Assembly: GCA_947448745.1 (NCBI GenBank)
Contig: CANFOQ010000014.1
Span: 1-56,760 of the forward strand
Length of the DNA stretch: 56,760 nucleotides
Reading direction: 5' to 3'
Origin: Comamonadaceae bacterium
GTDB taxonomy: Bacteria > Pseudomonadota > Gammaproteobacteria > Burkholderiales > Burkholderiaceae_C
This document shows positions 8,091-16,819 of the stretch, in pieces; the first letter of the stretch is position 1, and each line of letters opens with the position of its first letter. The translations under genes and the position numbers were made by a program. The notes beneath the pieces were generated by a model that was given only the letters and a program-made list of their open reading frames with translations, did no database searches and was not told the origin of the DNA.

Positions 8091-9035
8091 ATGACTACGC
8101 TGATGCTGACCACCCCCGCCGCTACGCCGGTTGCGGCCAATCCCTGGGCCTTGCTGCCCCCGTTGGGCAATCTGGACGCCTACATCTCGGCGGTCAATCG
8201 TTTGCCCATGTTGACTTTGGAGCAAGAGCAAGAATTTGCCAAAAAACTCAAAGAAAACAACGACTTGGACGCAGCTGGTAAATTGATTTTGTCGCACCTG
8301 CGTTTGGTGGTGTCTATTTCACGCCAATACGCCGGTTATGGCTTGCCCCATGCCGACCTGATTCAAGAAGGCAATGTCGGCCTGATGAAAGCGGTGAAAC
8401 GCTTCGATCCCGAGCACGGTGTGCGCTTGGTGAGTTACGCCATGCACTGGATCAAGGCCGAAATTCACGAGTACATCATCAAAAACTGGCGCATGGTCAA
8501 GCTCGCCACCACCAAAGCTCAGCGCAAGTTGTTTTTCAACCTGCGTTCTATGAAGCAAGGCTTCAGAGCCGATGCCGGTGAAGACCGCAACACTGTCACA
8601 CGCGACACCCTGAGTGATGCACAAATCGACAGTGTGGCCAAAGAACTCAACGTCAAGCGCGAAGAAGTCATCGAGATGGAAGCCCGCATGGCTGGTGGTG
8701 ATGTCTTGCTCGACCCCAGCCCCAGCGACGACGGTGAAGACGCGTTTGGCCCCATCGCCTACTTGGCTGATGTGCAGCACGAACCCACGGCCATGATCGA
8801 AGCGCACCAGCGCGACTTGATGTCTAGCGATGGCATCAGCCAAGCCTTAGAGGTGTTGGATGCACGCAGCCGTCGCATCGTTGAAGAACGCTGGCTCAAG
8901 GTGAATGACGACAACTCGGGCGGCATGACGCTGCACGAATTGGCCGCTGAATACGGTGTGAGCGCAGAACGCATTCGCCAAATTGAAGTGGCGGCCATGA
9001 AGAAAATGAAAACCGCTTTGTTGGAATTCGCCTAA
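8091..9035 (+). CDS. rpoH: RNA polymerase sigma factor RpoH (sigma-32)
   Basis: The heat-shock sigma factor. Region 2 is clear (LRLVVSISRQYAGYGLPHAD, then DLIQEGNVGLMKAVKRFDPE), the RpoH-specific box reads TTKAQRKLFFNLRS, and region 4.2 ends SAERIRQIEVAAMKKMK. Length 314 residues, slightly longer than the E. coli protein. The ATG at 8091 has AGGAG 7 bases upstream; an in-frame TTG immediately before it is disregarded. A CIRCE element covers the promoter, linking sigma-32 synthesis to HrcA. The gene converges on the SCO gene with a 4-base overlap of the stop regions. Confidence 0.97.
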   Translation: MTTLMLTTPAATPVAANPWALLPPLGNLDAYISAVNRLPMLTLEQEQEFAKKLKENNDLDAAGKLILSHLRLVVSISRQYAGYGLPHADLIQEGNVGLMKAVKRFDPEHGVRLVSYAMHWIKAEIHEYIIKNWRMVKLATTKAQRKLFFNLRSMKQGFRADAGEDRNTVTRDTLSDAQIDSVAKELNVKREEVIEMEARMAGGDVLLDPSPSDDGEDAFGPIAYLADVQHEPTAMIEAHQRDLMSSDGISQALEVLDARSRRIVEERWLKVNDDNSGGMTLHELAAEYGVSAERIRQIEVAAMKKMKTALLEFA

Positions 9036-9613
9036 TTCAGCAGCTTGCCAATGTCCTCGGTCATGGCGGCAGGCCCCAATCCATAGCGGGCATACAAGCG
9101 CAAGCGGCCCTCTGTGTCGTAAATGTAGGTGCCGGCTTGGTGGTCCATGGTGTAGCTCGTGGGCGTGGGGCCGGGCACTTTTTTGTAATAGACCTTGAAG
9201 CTTTTAGCCAATGCAGGCAGTTCCTCTAAAGACGGGATCAAGGCCAAGAAAGTTGGGTCGAAATGCGCCACGTAATCCTTCAGTGCTTCCGCCGTGTCGC
9301 GCTCGGGGTCCACGGTGATGAAAACCGCTTGCAGCCGTTTGCCGTTCTCACCCAAGGTTTGCTTGACCTGTACCCATTCACCCAAGGTGGTGGGGCAAAA
9401 GTCGGGGCATTGGGTGTATCCAAAAAACACCACCACCACCTTCCCTTTGAAGTCTGCCAAGGTGCGCTGTTGACCAAATTGGTCTTTCAACTGAAAGCCT
9501 TGCGCGTAATCAGCACCCGTCAAGTCGATGGCTTTGAAGCTGGGTTTTTCAGGGGAACAAGCCGTCAACACAATGGCCAACAAGCCTAATAACAGCAATC
9601 GTTTGGCATTCAT
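9032..9613 (-). CDS. SCO1/SenC-family copper chaperone (lipoprotein)
   Basis: SCO proteins deliver copper to, or reduce cysteines of, the CuA centre of cytochrome c oxidase subunit II. The N-terminus has a lipoprotein signal with lipobox LTAC (Cys19). The copper-binding CxxxC is C69-PDF-C73 ([13 protein letters not shown]), and the third ligand His159 lies in [10 protein letters not shown]. Thioredoxin-like fold, 193 residues, anchored on the periplasmic face. It is the last gene of the SURF1-hypothetical-ctaA-ctaB-SCO series, and its start overlaps the ctaB stop by 4 bases. Confidence 0.94.
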   Translation of the reverse strand: MNAKRLLLLGLLAIVLTACSPEKPSFKAIDLTGADYAQGFQLKDQFGQQRTLADFKGKVVVVFFGYTQCPDFCPTTLGEWVQVKQTLGENGKRLQAVFITVDPERDTAEALKDYVAHFDPTFLALIPSLEELPALAKSFKVYYKKVPGPTPTSYTMDHQAGTYIYDTEGRLRLYARYGLGPAAMTEDIGKLLN

Positions 9614-10512
9614 GCAACCCCCGGCAGATAGTGGTCAATCAACAAAGCGGCAAACAACAGGCTGAGGTGGATCAAGGAAAACCGAAAGGTCTTGCGGGCC
9701 AAGTCGTCTGAATAACTCAGCCACAGTTTCCAGCCGTACCAACAAAACATGACGCTCAAAATGAAGGCGCTCACCAGGTAAAACCAGCCACTCATGCGGT
9801 ACACAAAGGGCATCAGGCAAGCCGCCAACAACACGATGGTGTAGAGCAAGATTTGCAAGCGGGTGAACTCGTTGCCATGCGTCACCGGCAACATCGGCAA
9901 GCCCGACTTGCGATAGTCCTCGACGCGGTACAGCGCCAGCGCCCAAAAATGTGGCGGCGTCCACAAGAAAATGATGAGAAACAAGATGAGCGCTTCAGGG
10001 CCCACGTCGCCCGTCATCGCGGCCCAGCCCAACACCGGCGGCATCGCACCAGACGCACCACCAATCACAATGTTTTGCGGTGTGAGGGGCTTCAAGATCA
10101 CGGTGTAAATCACCGCATAGCCCACGAAGGTGGCGAAGGTCAGCCACATGGTGAGCGGGTTGACCCAAATGTACAAAATGGCCGAGCCCAACACGCACAA
10201 CACAGCTGAGAACAACAAGGTGTCGCGGTCGCTCAACTCGCCTTTGGCGGTGGGCCGCCACGAGGTGCGTTTCATGCGGGCATCGATGGCTTTTTCCACG
10301 ATGCAATTGAAAGCGGCTGCAGCACCCGACACAAACCAAATGCCAACGCAGGCAATGGCGCCCAATTGAACTTCGGCCCATGAAGGGACACCAGGTACGG
10401 CCAACACCATGCCAATCAACGCGCAAAACACAATGAGTTGAATCACGCGCGGTTTGGTGAGTGCGTTGAACTGTTGCCAACGCACGGGAAGGAATTCTGA
10501 AAGCGACTTCAT
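9610..10512 (-). CDS. ctaB: Protoheme IX farnesyltransferase (heme O synthase)
   Basis: CtaB (CyoE/COX10) adds a farnesyl group to heme B to make heme O, the first step of heme A synthesis. The UbiA-type motif with two aspartates is visible as [15 protein letters not shown] near residues 75-90, and a second Asp-rich loop follows at [19 protein letters not shown]. About nine hydrophobic segments; 300 residues. [15 protein letters not shown] at 10512 is the family-like start, and its ATGA-type overlap with the ctaA stop supports it. It provides substrate for CtaA, encoded immediately upstream. Confidence 0.96.
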   Translation of the reverse strand: MKSLSEFLPVRWQQFNALTKPRVIQLIVFCALIGMVLAVPGVPSWAEVQLGAIACVGIWFVSGAAAAFNCIVEKAIDARMKRTSWRPTAKGELSDRDTLLFSAVLCVLGSAILYIWVNPLTMWLTFATFVGYAVIYTVILKPLTPQNIVIGGASGAMPPVLGWAAMTGDVGPEALILFLIIFLWTPPHFWALALYRVEDYRKSGLPMLPVTHGNEFTRLQILLYTIVLLAACLMPFVYRMSGWFYLVSAFILSVMFCWYGWKLWLSYSDDLARKTFRFSLIHLSLLFAALLIDHYLPGVA

Positions 10513-11642
10513 AGCATGGACCTGGAGAAAGTAGCGGCAATTTGCCTGGGGTTTTGCGCCTGAGTCACACCCAACACCCAACTGAGCAAGACCAACATCG
10601 AAACAGCTGCACCGGTGTGCAACAAGGCCGCCAGCATGGGCCAGCCCAACACGGCATTGCTAACACCCGTGGTGAATTGCAACAACAACAAACCCGCCAG
10701 CAGCCAGGCTTGTTGTTTGAATCCATGTTGGGTTAAAGACACTGACACCAGCAACAGCAACAGCACCACCCAAACAGCATGCCAACGGTGCACAAAGTGA
10801 ATGGCCGTCAAGGCTTGGAAAGGCAAAGCTGCACCAGCAGCATCCATGCCCAGCGGTCGCCACAGCTCAAAGCCTTTGTCAAAGTTCATCTCCGGCCACC
10901 AACTGCCCTGACATTCAGGATAGGTGTTGCACGCCATCACCGCGTAATTGCTGCTGACCCAGGCACCCAACAAAATTTGCAGCACCAAGCAAAGCGCGGC
11001 ACCCAACACCAACAAATAGACCAAGGTGGGCAAGGGTTTGCGTGCCTCGGTCCATGGCGAATGGCGTTGACGCACCAGTTGCAGTGTGAGCAACACCGCC
11101 AACAACATGCCGCCCAGCAAATGCATGCTGACAATGGCTGGGAACAATTTCATGGTGACGGTGAACGCACCAAAAGCGCCTTGCACACACACCCACAACA
11201 AGGTGAGCGTGGGCCAGCCCCACATCGTGCGCTCGGTGCGCCAAGAAAACACGGCCAAGGTGAGGATCAAGACACCGACCGTCATGGCCAAGTAGCGGTG
11301 GATCATTTCAATCCAAGCTTTGTTCCAGGTCACAGGGCCGGTGGGCATGGCCGTTTGTGCGCTCTCAATGGCCTCTTGTGCGCCAACAGGACTGGCGTGG
11401 CCATAACAACCCGGCCAGTCGGGGCAACCCAGGCCCGAATCTGTGAGCCGAGTGAACGACCCAAACAAAATCAAATCGAAGGTGAGGAACAAGGTGAGAA
11501 GCGTGAGTTGGCGCACACGCTGTGGCACCTCGGCATGGCGATGCTTGAGCCACACCCAAGACAGCGGCCCCAAGGCCAGCACCAAGGCCATCAAGAACAA
11601 CTTGATGAGCGGCGCGGCATTGAACAGAGCAACTTCATTCAT
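10509..11642 (-). CDS. ctaA: Heme A synthase (COX15/CtaA)
   Basis: CtaA oxidises the C8 methyl of heme O to the formyl of heme A. The 377-residue protein has eight predicted membrane segments and the conserved heme-ligand region: [12 protein letters not shown] near residue 70, [16 protein letters not shown] and [10 protein letters not shown] supply the paired histidines. The cysteine pair CNTYPEC in the second half is typical of type-1.5/2 enzymes of proteobacteria. The start [20 protein letters not shown] at 11642 is used; an open upstream extension lacks family resemblance. It lies 4 bases after the preceding gene's stop. Confidence 0.95.
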   Translation of the reverse strand: MNEVALFNAAPLIKLFLMALVLALGPLSWVWLKHRHAEVPQRVRQLTLLTLFLTFDLILFGSFTRLTDSGLGCPDWPGCYGHASPVGAQEAIESAQTAMPTGPVTWNKAWIEMIHRYLAMTVGVLILTLAVFSWRTERTMWGWPTLTLLWVCVQGAFGAFTVTMKLFPAIVSMHLLGGMLLAVLLTLQLVRQRHSPWTEARKPLPTLVYLLVLGAALCLVLQILLGAWVSSNYAVMACNTYPECQGSWWPEMNFDKGFELWRPLGMDAAGAALPFQALTAIHFVHRWHAVWVVLLLLLVSVSLTQHGFKQQAWLLAGLLLLQFTTGVSNAVLGWPMLAALLHTGAAVSMLVLLSWVLGVTQAQNPRQIAATFSRSML

Positions 11643-11646
11643 GTCA

Positions 11647-12342
11647 TCAGCGTCCAGGTTGGTCCCATGACACAGCAGCACGCAGCAGACGCTCCCAATC
11701 ACGGCGCAATTGCGGTGCTTGTTCTGTCGTCAAGTGGGGCGGGAAGCGCATCATCCAATCGCCATGCGGATCGACCAAGTACAAATGCGCATTCAAGGCT
11801 TGACCGGCTTGTGGGCTCAGCCACTTTTCGATGTCGGCCGCAGGCATGCGAAGCACCACGGCTTCGGTCAAACCCGACAGCAGTTGTTCATCCACCTTGG
11901 CCTCATCGGCGACCAGCCAGACCCAATCGGTTCGGTCTTTTTCGCGGCCCAAGGCAGCGCGAATTTGGCGCTGCAAATACAGGTTTTGTTGGCAAGCAGC
12001 GTCGCAAGCTGCGGGCGCCACACTGACCAACAACCACTGCCCTTTCAGGATTTGCAGAGCCACTTCTGTGCCCTTCAAGTCATGGGCTTGCAACGCGGGC
12101 ATGGCTTTCACCGGCAAGATCAACTCACCGAAGCTTTTCACGCTGCTGGGTCGAATCACATAAAAGGTGAGGTAGGACGCCGCCACGGGTGCCGCGCAAA
12201 TCAACAAGACAAAGATCATGCGCAAGCGACCTGCAGCCGTGCGGCGGGCATCTTCATCGGCCACCGCGCCCGGGTTGGGCAAATCGTAGACCGTCATGCC
12301 CAAGGCATGGGGTTCGTTGGCGTCAGTGTTTTTGTTTTGCAT
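11647..12342 (-). CDS. Membrane-anchored SCO-like/thioredoxin-fold protein of the cox locus
   Basis: A 231-residue protein with a hydrophilic N-terminus, one membrane helix at about residues 41-62 (FVLLICAAPVAASYLTFYVI), and a periplasmic domain. That domain has a CxxxC pair, C113-DAA-C117, after a beta-strand like that of SCO proteins (GQWLLVSVAPAAC), and later LYLVDPHGDWMMRFPP, resembling the end of a thioredoxin-like fold. Its place between SURF1 and ctaA points to a role in oxidase assembly, perhaps copper or thiol handling. No third metal ligand can be placed with confidence. The 5' end overlaps the SURF1 gene by 20 bases. Confidence 0.75.
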   Translation of the reverse strand: MQNKNTDANEPHALGMTVYDLPNPGAVADEDARRTAAGRLRMIFVLLICAAPVAASYLTFYVIRPSSVKSFGELILPVKAMPALQAHDLKGTEVALQILKGQWLLVSVAPAACDAACQQNLYLQRQIRAALGREKDRTDWVWLVADEAKVDEQLLSGLTEAVVLRMPAADIEKWLSPQAGQALNAHLYLVDPHGDWMMRFPPHLTTEQAPQLRRDWERLLRAAVSWDQPGR

Positions 12343-13087
12343 ACGTCAGAGGTTGAATCCATTGAAACCACAGGTACAGCCCGGCGATCAGTGCACAGAG
12401 CGCAAACCATTGAAAGGCATAGCCTTTGTTTTTGTCGGCACTCAAGGCCACCACCGGCCAATCACGGCGCAGCCCTTCTGAGGCCTCCCCCGTTTGAACC
12501 ATGATGCCGCTCACATTGTCGGTGACCAGCGCTTGCATCTGAGCAGGGTCTAAATTGGCCTGAATCCGCGGACGGGATTGGTTTGCTGGGTCGGGTGGTG
12601 CCAACTCCACCATGTGCGAGAGCGTTGCGGCTACACGCCCATTGACAGTGACCATGCCGCTGGGCGTCTCGATGACCGGGGCTTTGAGGGCATCGACGCG
12701 GTCACGCTGTACCCAACCGCGCTGCACCCACACCACTTGCCCTGGCGCCCAGCGCAGGGGCGTCATGACCCAAAAGCCGGGTTGGCCCAGATGGCTGCGG
12801 TTGTCCAAGTACACGGTGCTGTCAGGCAGCCACTGCCCTTGCAATTGCACGGGGCGGTGAATGCTTTGCCACAGGCTGGGGTCTTGTTGCAAGTCTTTGG
12901 TCGTCAATGTCACTTGCAAAGCTTGGGCCTCTATGCTGGCTTGCAAGGACAGTTTTTCTTGCGCCCGCGACAACTGCCACAGGCCCAAATTGAACGTGAT
13001 CAAGACCCCTGCCAAGGCTGCCACGGCCACAATCACGCGCCGCCATGAGGTTTTGCGATCAGAAGAAGGATGGGGGTTGGAAGTCAC
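12323..13087 (-). CDS. SURF1 family cytochrome oxidase assembly protein
   Basis: SURF1 proteins aid insertion of heme A into oxidase subunit I. The 254-residue protein has the usual two membrane helices, one after a basic start (VIVAVAALAGVLITFNLGLWQL) and one near the end (FQWFALCALIAGLYLWFQW). The family motif LGLWQLSRAQEK and the later VYLDNRSHLGQPGFWVMTPL and WVQRGWVQRD are evident. The start codon is GTG at 13087, as no ATG lies in the N-terminal region. Only 15 bases separate it from the divergent small membrane gene at 13103, and no clear Shine-Dalgarno is seen. Confidence 0.93.
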   Translation of the reverse strand: MTSNPHPSSDRKTSWRRVIVAVAALAGVLITFNLGLWQLSRAQEKLSLQASIEAQALQVTLTTKDLQQDPSLWQSIHRPVQLQGQWLPDSTVYLDNRSHLGQPGFWVMTPLRWAPGQVVWVQRGWVQRDRVDALKAPVIETPSGMVTVNGRVAATLSHMVELAPPDPANQSRPRIQANLDPAQMQALVTDNVSGIMVQTGEASEGLRRDWPVVALSADKNKGYAFQWFALCALIAGLYLWFQWIQPLTYAKQKH

Positions 13088-13102
13088 AGGATAATCACAC
13101 TC

Positions 13103-13330
13103 ATGAACATATTGATTGGTGTTGCTTTTCTAGGCGTGTTGGCTGCATTGGCCACTGCGTTTTTTTTCATGATGCGCGGTGATGCTGAAGGCGCTCCCAA
13201 AACACAGCGCATGATGCGTGCCTTGGCGTTTCGGGTGGGCATCTCTATTGTCTTGTTTCTGTGCATCTTGATCAGTTGGAAGATGGGTTGGTTGCAGCCG
13301 ACCGGCATCCCCCTTACCCCCACTGCTTGA
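13103..13330 (+). CDS. Twin transmembrane protein (DUF2909 family)
   Basis: A 75-residue protein with two hydrophobic helices (MNILIGVAFLGVLAALATAFFF and VGISIVLFLCILISW) joined by a short basic loop around KTQRMMRALAFR. It belongs to the small DUF2909 family often found in proteobacterial cytochrome oxidase loci. It is the only gene of this cluster on the plus strand, between SURF1 and ctaE. Function is unknown; position suggests a role with the oxidase or its assembly factors. A hairpin terminator separates it from the convergent ctaE. Confidence 0.85.
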   Translation: MNILIGVAFLGVLAALATAFFFMMRGDAEGAPKTQRMMRALAFRVGISIVLFLCILISWKMGWLQPTGIPLTPTA

Positions 13331-13370
13331 CCACTTCGATCCATAGCCAGCTGAAGCTGCTTGTGCAATG

Positions 13371-13396
13371 AAAAGGGCCGCTGTCGCGGCCCTTTT
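13371..13396. terminator. Bidirectional terminator between DUF2909 gene and ctaE
   Basis: AAAAGGGCCG at 13371-13380 pairs perfectly with CGGCCCTTTT at 13387-13396 around a CTGTCG loop that closes one further C-G pair. A T-run follows on the plus strand and the A-run gives a U-tract on the minus strand, so it can serve both converging transcripts. Confidence 0.85.
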
Positions 13397-13412
13397 GTCG
13401 TGCAGAAATCGA

Positions 13413-14294
13413 TCAGATCCAGTAGACCAGGATGTACAGGCCCAACCAGACCACGTCCACAAAGTGCCAGTACCAAGCCGCACCTTCGAAACCGAAATGG
13501 TGGTCAGCCGTGAAATGGCCTTTTTGCAAACGCAAGGTGATGAACAACAACATCAACATGCCAACGAACACGTGGAAGCCGTGGAAGCCTGTGAGCATGA
13601 AGAAGGTGGAGCCGTAAACGCCGGAGGACAACTTCAGGTTGAGCTCGTGGTAGGCGTGGAAGTATTCGTAGCCTTGAACACACAAGAAGACGATGCCCAG
13701 CAACACAGTGATCCACATGAACTGGATGGTTTTGGCGCGGTGGTTTTCCAACAAAGCGTGGTGCGCGATGGTCAGGGTGACGCCAGAGCTGAGCAACAAG
13801 GCCGTGTTGATGGTGGGCAACCAGAACGGGGTCATGGTTTGGAAGGGTTCGATGATGCCTGCAGGCGAAGCGGTGGCACCGGCCACCAAGCTGGGCCACA
13901 CGGCTTTGAAGTCGGGCCACAGCAGTGCGTTTTCAGCATTGCCCAACGCAGGCACCGAGTGCACACGCGCCCACCACAGCGCCGAGAAGAAGGCACCGAA
14001 GAACATCACTTCAGAGAAGATGAACCAGCTCATGCTCCAGCGGTAAGACAACTCGATCTTGTGACCAAACTTGCCTGATTCGCTTTCGTGAACGGCATCG
14101 CTGAACCATTGGAACAACACAAACAACCAAACGGCCAAACCGGTGAACAGGGCGTATTTGCCCCATGTGACATCGTTCATCCACTGGCTCGCGCCCAGAA
14201 TGACAAAGAACAAACCCAGGGCCGCTGACGCTGGATGGCGTGAGGGTTCTGGGACATAGTAATAAGGCTTTTCGCCATGTGCTGTGCTGCTCAT
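13413..14294 (-). CDS. ctaE: Cytochrome c oxidase subunit III
   Basis: Subunit III of the aa3-type oxidase, an integral membrane protein with seven helices. The 293 residues start MSSTAHGEKPYYYVPEPSRH. Subunit III landmarks are SMSWFIFSEVMFFGAFFSALWWARVH, cut here only for length, plus GFHGFHVFVGM and AAWYWHFVDVVWLGLY. It probably stabilises subunit I and its proton uptake. The start at 14294 is selected because it matches the family N-terminus; a longer open frame to 14336 is ignored. It is last in the ctaC-ctaD-ctaG-DUF2970-ctaE series and faces a terminator. Confidence 0.97.
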   Translation of the reverse strand: MSSTAHGEKPYYYVPEPSRHPASAALGLFFVILGASQWMNDVTWGKYALFTGLAVWLFVLFQWFSDAVHESESGKFGHKIELSYRWSMSWFIFSEVMFFGAFFSALWWARVHSVPALGNAENALLWPDFKAVWPSLVAGATASPAGIIEPFQTMTPFWLPTINTALLLSSGVTLTIAHHALLENHRAKTIQFMWITVLLGIVFLCVQGYEYFHAYHELNLKLSSGVYGSTFFMLTGFHGFHVFVGMLMLLFITLRLQKGHFTADHHFGFEGAAWYWHFVDVVWLGLYILVYWI

Positions 14295-14307
14295 CTCTCG
14301 ACTCCTT

Positions 14308-14532
14308 TTATTTCGCAACCACCAGGTTGACGACAACGATCAACCCGATCACAAACAACAAACCAGCCACCAAACCCACACCCAAAACATGCAAGGGTGT
14401 GATGTGGGACAGGTCTTCTTGAAAACCACTGTTTTTCCTGATGCCAATGAAAGACCAGGCGACGGCCACGATAGAGCGCCACAACGGACGCTTGACCGTC
14501 ACCACGGGATCAACCACAACCTGCTCGCTCAT
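14308..14532 (-). CDS. DUF2970 small membrane protein
   Basis: A 74-residue protein with one C-terminal membrane helix (HVLGVGLVAGLLFVIGLIVVVNLVV) after a soluble stretch with the family-like WRSIVAVAWSFIGIRKNSG. DUF2970 proteins are regularly encoded between ctaG and ctaE in betaproteobacteria; function is unknown but an oxidase-associated role is likely from this conserved location. Its start overlaps the ctaG stop (14529-14532), indicating translational coupling. Confidence 0.87.
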   Translation of the reverse strand: MSEQVVVDPVVTVKRPLWRSIVAVAWSFIGIRKNSGFQEDLSHITPLHVLGVGLVAGLLFVIGLIVVVNLVVAK

Positions 14533-15137
14533 ACACCTGCTCCAAGGACTGAAGATGCCGAAACCTTGCTCACAGGGGCTGCAGGTGTTTTGCTGCCAAC
14601 TTCGAAGAAGGTGTAGGACAAGGTGATGGTGCTGACGTTCTTGGCCAACTTGGGATCAATCACAAACACCACCGGCCATTGCTTTTTCTCGCCAGGTGCC
14701 AGGGTGTATTGGTTGAAGCAAAAGCATTCCAACTTGTTGAAATGCGCAGCCGCTTCACGGGGCGCATAACTGGGAATGGCTTGGGCGGACATGGTGCGGT
14801 CTTGCACGTTTTGAAACTCGTACATGACCGTGGTCATTTCGCCAGGGTGCACTTGCACCGAATTTTGCATGGGCTTGAACTGCCAAGGGCCGCGTGCATT
14901 GGCATCAAACTCGACCGTGATGGTGCGGCTGGTGTCAATTTGGCTGTTGTCCGCTTTGGCCAAACGGGCGTTGCCCGTGCCCGGCAGTTCTTTTTCACCC
15001 AAGGCCAAGATGTTGATGCCGGTCGCCTCGCAAATCGCCAGGTACATCGGCACCAAGGCGTAGCCAAAGGCGAACATGCCCAAAGCCACCACCGCGAGCT
15101 TGCGCAGCATCCACACATTGTTTTGGCGCAATCCCAT
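14529..15137 (-). CDS. ctaG: Cytochrome c oxidase assembly protein CtaG (Cox11)
   Basis: Cox11-type copper chaperone that delivers Cu to the CuB site of subunit I. It has one N-terminal membrane anchor (VVALGMFAFGYALVPMYLAIC) and a periplasmic Ig-like domain. The copper-binding motif is seen in KLECFCFNQYTLAPGE, the CFCF of the family, and SYAPREAAAHFNK precedes it. Length 202 residues, typical. Its start lies 25 bases after the ctaD stop. Confidence 0.96.
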   Translation of the reverse strand: MGLRQNNVWMLRKLAVVALGMFAFGYALVPMYLAICEATGINILALGEKELPGTGNARLAKADNSQIDTSRTITVEFDANARGPWQFKPMQNSVQVHPGEMTTVMYEFQNVQDRTMSAQAIPSYAPREAAAHFNKLECFCFNQYTLAPGEKKQWPVVFVIDPKLAKNVSTITLSYTFFEVGSKTPAAPVSKVSASSVLGAGV

Positions 15138-15162
15138 GGGCGGTGTCTTCGATCAACTCAAC

Positions 15163-16794
15163 TCAAGCGACGATGCGGGTGGCATCTTCATTGAGCTTGG
15201 GAGGGGTTTCAAAGGTGTGGAAAGGTGCAGGTGAAGGCACTTCCCATTCCAAACCTTGTGCAGCTTCCCAAGGACGTTGAGGCGCAGGCTCGCCCTTGCC
15301 ACGCATGGTGGGCAACACGATGAAGAAGAAGAAGAACACTTGGGCGAAACCGAAGGCGAAGGCGCCCACTGAAGCCAGTGCATTGAAGTCAGCGAACTGC
15401 ATGGGGTAGTCGGCGTAGCGGCGGGGCATGCCGGCCAGTCCCAAGAAGTGCATCGGGAAGAAGGTGACGTTGAAAGAAATCAGGGTCCACCAGAAGTGAA
15501 TCTTGCCGCGTGTTTCGTTGTACATCACACCTGTCCACTTGGGCGACCAGTAGTAGTAGCCGGCGAACATGGTGAACAACGAACCCGCCACCAACACGTA
15601 GTGGAAATGGGCCACGACGTAATAGCCGTCTTGCAATTGCAGGTCGATTGGGGCCATGGCCAAGATCAGGCCTGTGAAGCCGCCCATGGTGAACACAAAG
15701 ATGAAGCCCACAGCAAACAACATGGGGGTTTCAAAGGTCATGGAACCTTTCCACATGGTGGCCACCCAATTGAACACCTTCACGCCGGTAGGCACAGAGA
15801 TGAGCATGGTGGCGTACATGAAGAACAACTGACCGGTGACAGGCATGCCAGTGACATACATGTGGTGTGCCCACACGATGAACGACAAAATGGCAATAGA
15901 AGCCGTGGCATACACCATGGAGGCATAGCCAAACAGGCGTTTGCGTGAGAAGGCAGGAATGATCTGGCTGATGATGCCGAAGGCCGGCAAAATCATGATG
16001 TACACCTCGGGGTGGCCGAAGAACCAGAAGATGTGTTGGAACATCACAGGGTCACCGCCGCCAGCGGGGTTGAAGAAGGTGGTGCCGAAATGGCGATCGG
16101 TCAGCACCATGGTGATGGCGCCAGCCAACACAGGCATCACAGCGATCAACAAATAAGCGGTGATGAGCCAAGTCCACACAAACATGGGCATCTTCATCAG
16201 GGTCATGCCAGGAGCCCGCATGTTCAAGATCGTGACGATGATGTTGATGGAACCCATGATGGAACTGGCACCCAACAAGTGCAGCGCCAAAATACCGGCG
16301 TCCATGGACGGGCCCATTTGCAGGGTCAGCGGTGCGTAAATGGTCCAGCCAGCAGCAGGTGCGCCACCGGGCATGAAGAAAGAACCTGCCAACATGACGG
16401 CTGCAGGAATCATCAACCAGAAGCTGAAGTTGTTCATGCGGGCGAAGGCCATGTCAGCCGCGCCAATTTGCAATGGAATCATCCAGTTGGCGAAGCCCAC
16501 GAAGGCCGGCATGATGGCGCCGAACACCATGATCAGGCCGTGCATGGTGGTGAGTTGGTTGAACAACTCGGGGTTGACGATTTGCAAGCCGGGCTTGAAC
16601 AACTCGGCACGGATCAACAGGGCCAAGACGCCGCCGATGATCAACATGGTGAAGGCAAACAGCAAATAAAGCGTGCCGATGTCTTTGTGGTTGGTGGCGT
16701 AAACCCAGCGACGCCATCCGTGGGGGGCACCGTGGTGATCGTCATGCCCGTGGTCTGCGGCCCCGTGGCCGTGGTGATCGAGAACTGCGCTCAT
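15163..16794 (-). CDS. ctaD: Cytochrome c oxidase subunit I
   Basis: The catalytic subunit of aa3 oxidase, with heme a, heme a3 and CuB, in the inner membrane. The 543 residues contain the heme a ligand region (LTTMHGLIMVFGAIMPAF), the CuB/Tyr crosslink motif WFFGHPEVYIMILPAFG, the HH pair in VWAHHMYVTGM, and HFHYVLVAGS with the other heme ligands. The His-rich N-terminus (DHHGHGAADHGHDDHHG) is unusual but common in this group. Subunit II is encoded 25 bases upstream, CtaG downstream. Confidence 0.98.
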   Translation of the reverse strand: MSAVLDHHGHGAADHGHDDHHGAPHGWRRWVYATNHKDIGTLYLLFAFTMLIIGGVLALLIRAELFKPGLQIVNPELFNQLTTMHGLIMVFGAIMPAFVGFANWMIPLQIGAADMAFARMNNFSFWLMIPAAVMLAGSFFMPGGAPAAGWTIYAPLTLQMGPSMDAGILALHLLGASSIMGSINIIVTILNMRAPGMTLMKMPMFVWTWLITAYLLIAVMPVLAGAITMVLTDRHFGTTFFNPAGGGDPVMFQHIFWFFGHPEVYIMILPAFGIISQIIPAFSRKRLFGYASMVYATASIAILSFIVWAHHMYVTGMPVTGQLFFMYATMLISVPTGVKVFNWVATMWKGSMTFETPMLFAVGFIFVFTMGGFTGLILAMAPIDLQLQDGYYVVAHFHYVLVAGSLFTMFAGYYYWSPKWTGVMYNETRGKIHFWWTLISFNVTFFPMHFLGLAGMPRRYADYPMQFADFNALASVGAFAFGFAQVFFFFFIVLPTMRGKGEPAPQRPWEAAQGLEWEVPSPAPFHTFETPPKLNEDATRIVA

Positions 16795-16819
16795 GGTTGT
16801 TCCTTAGATATCGATGGGT

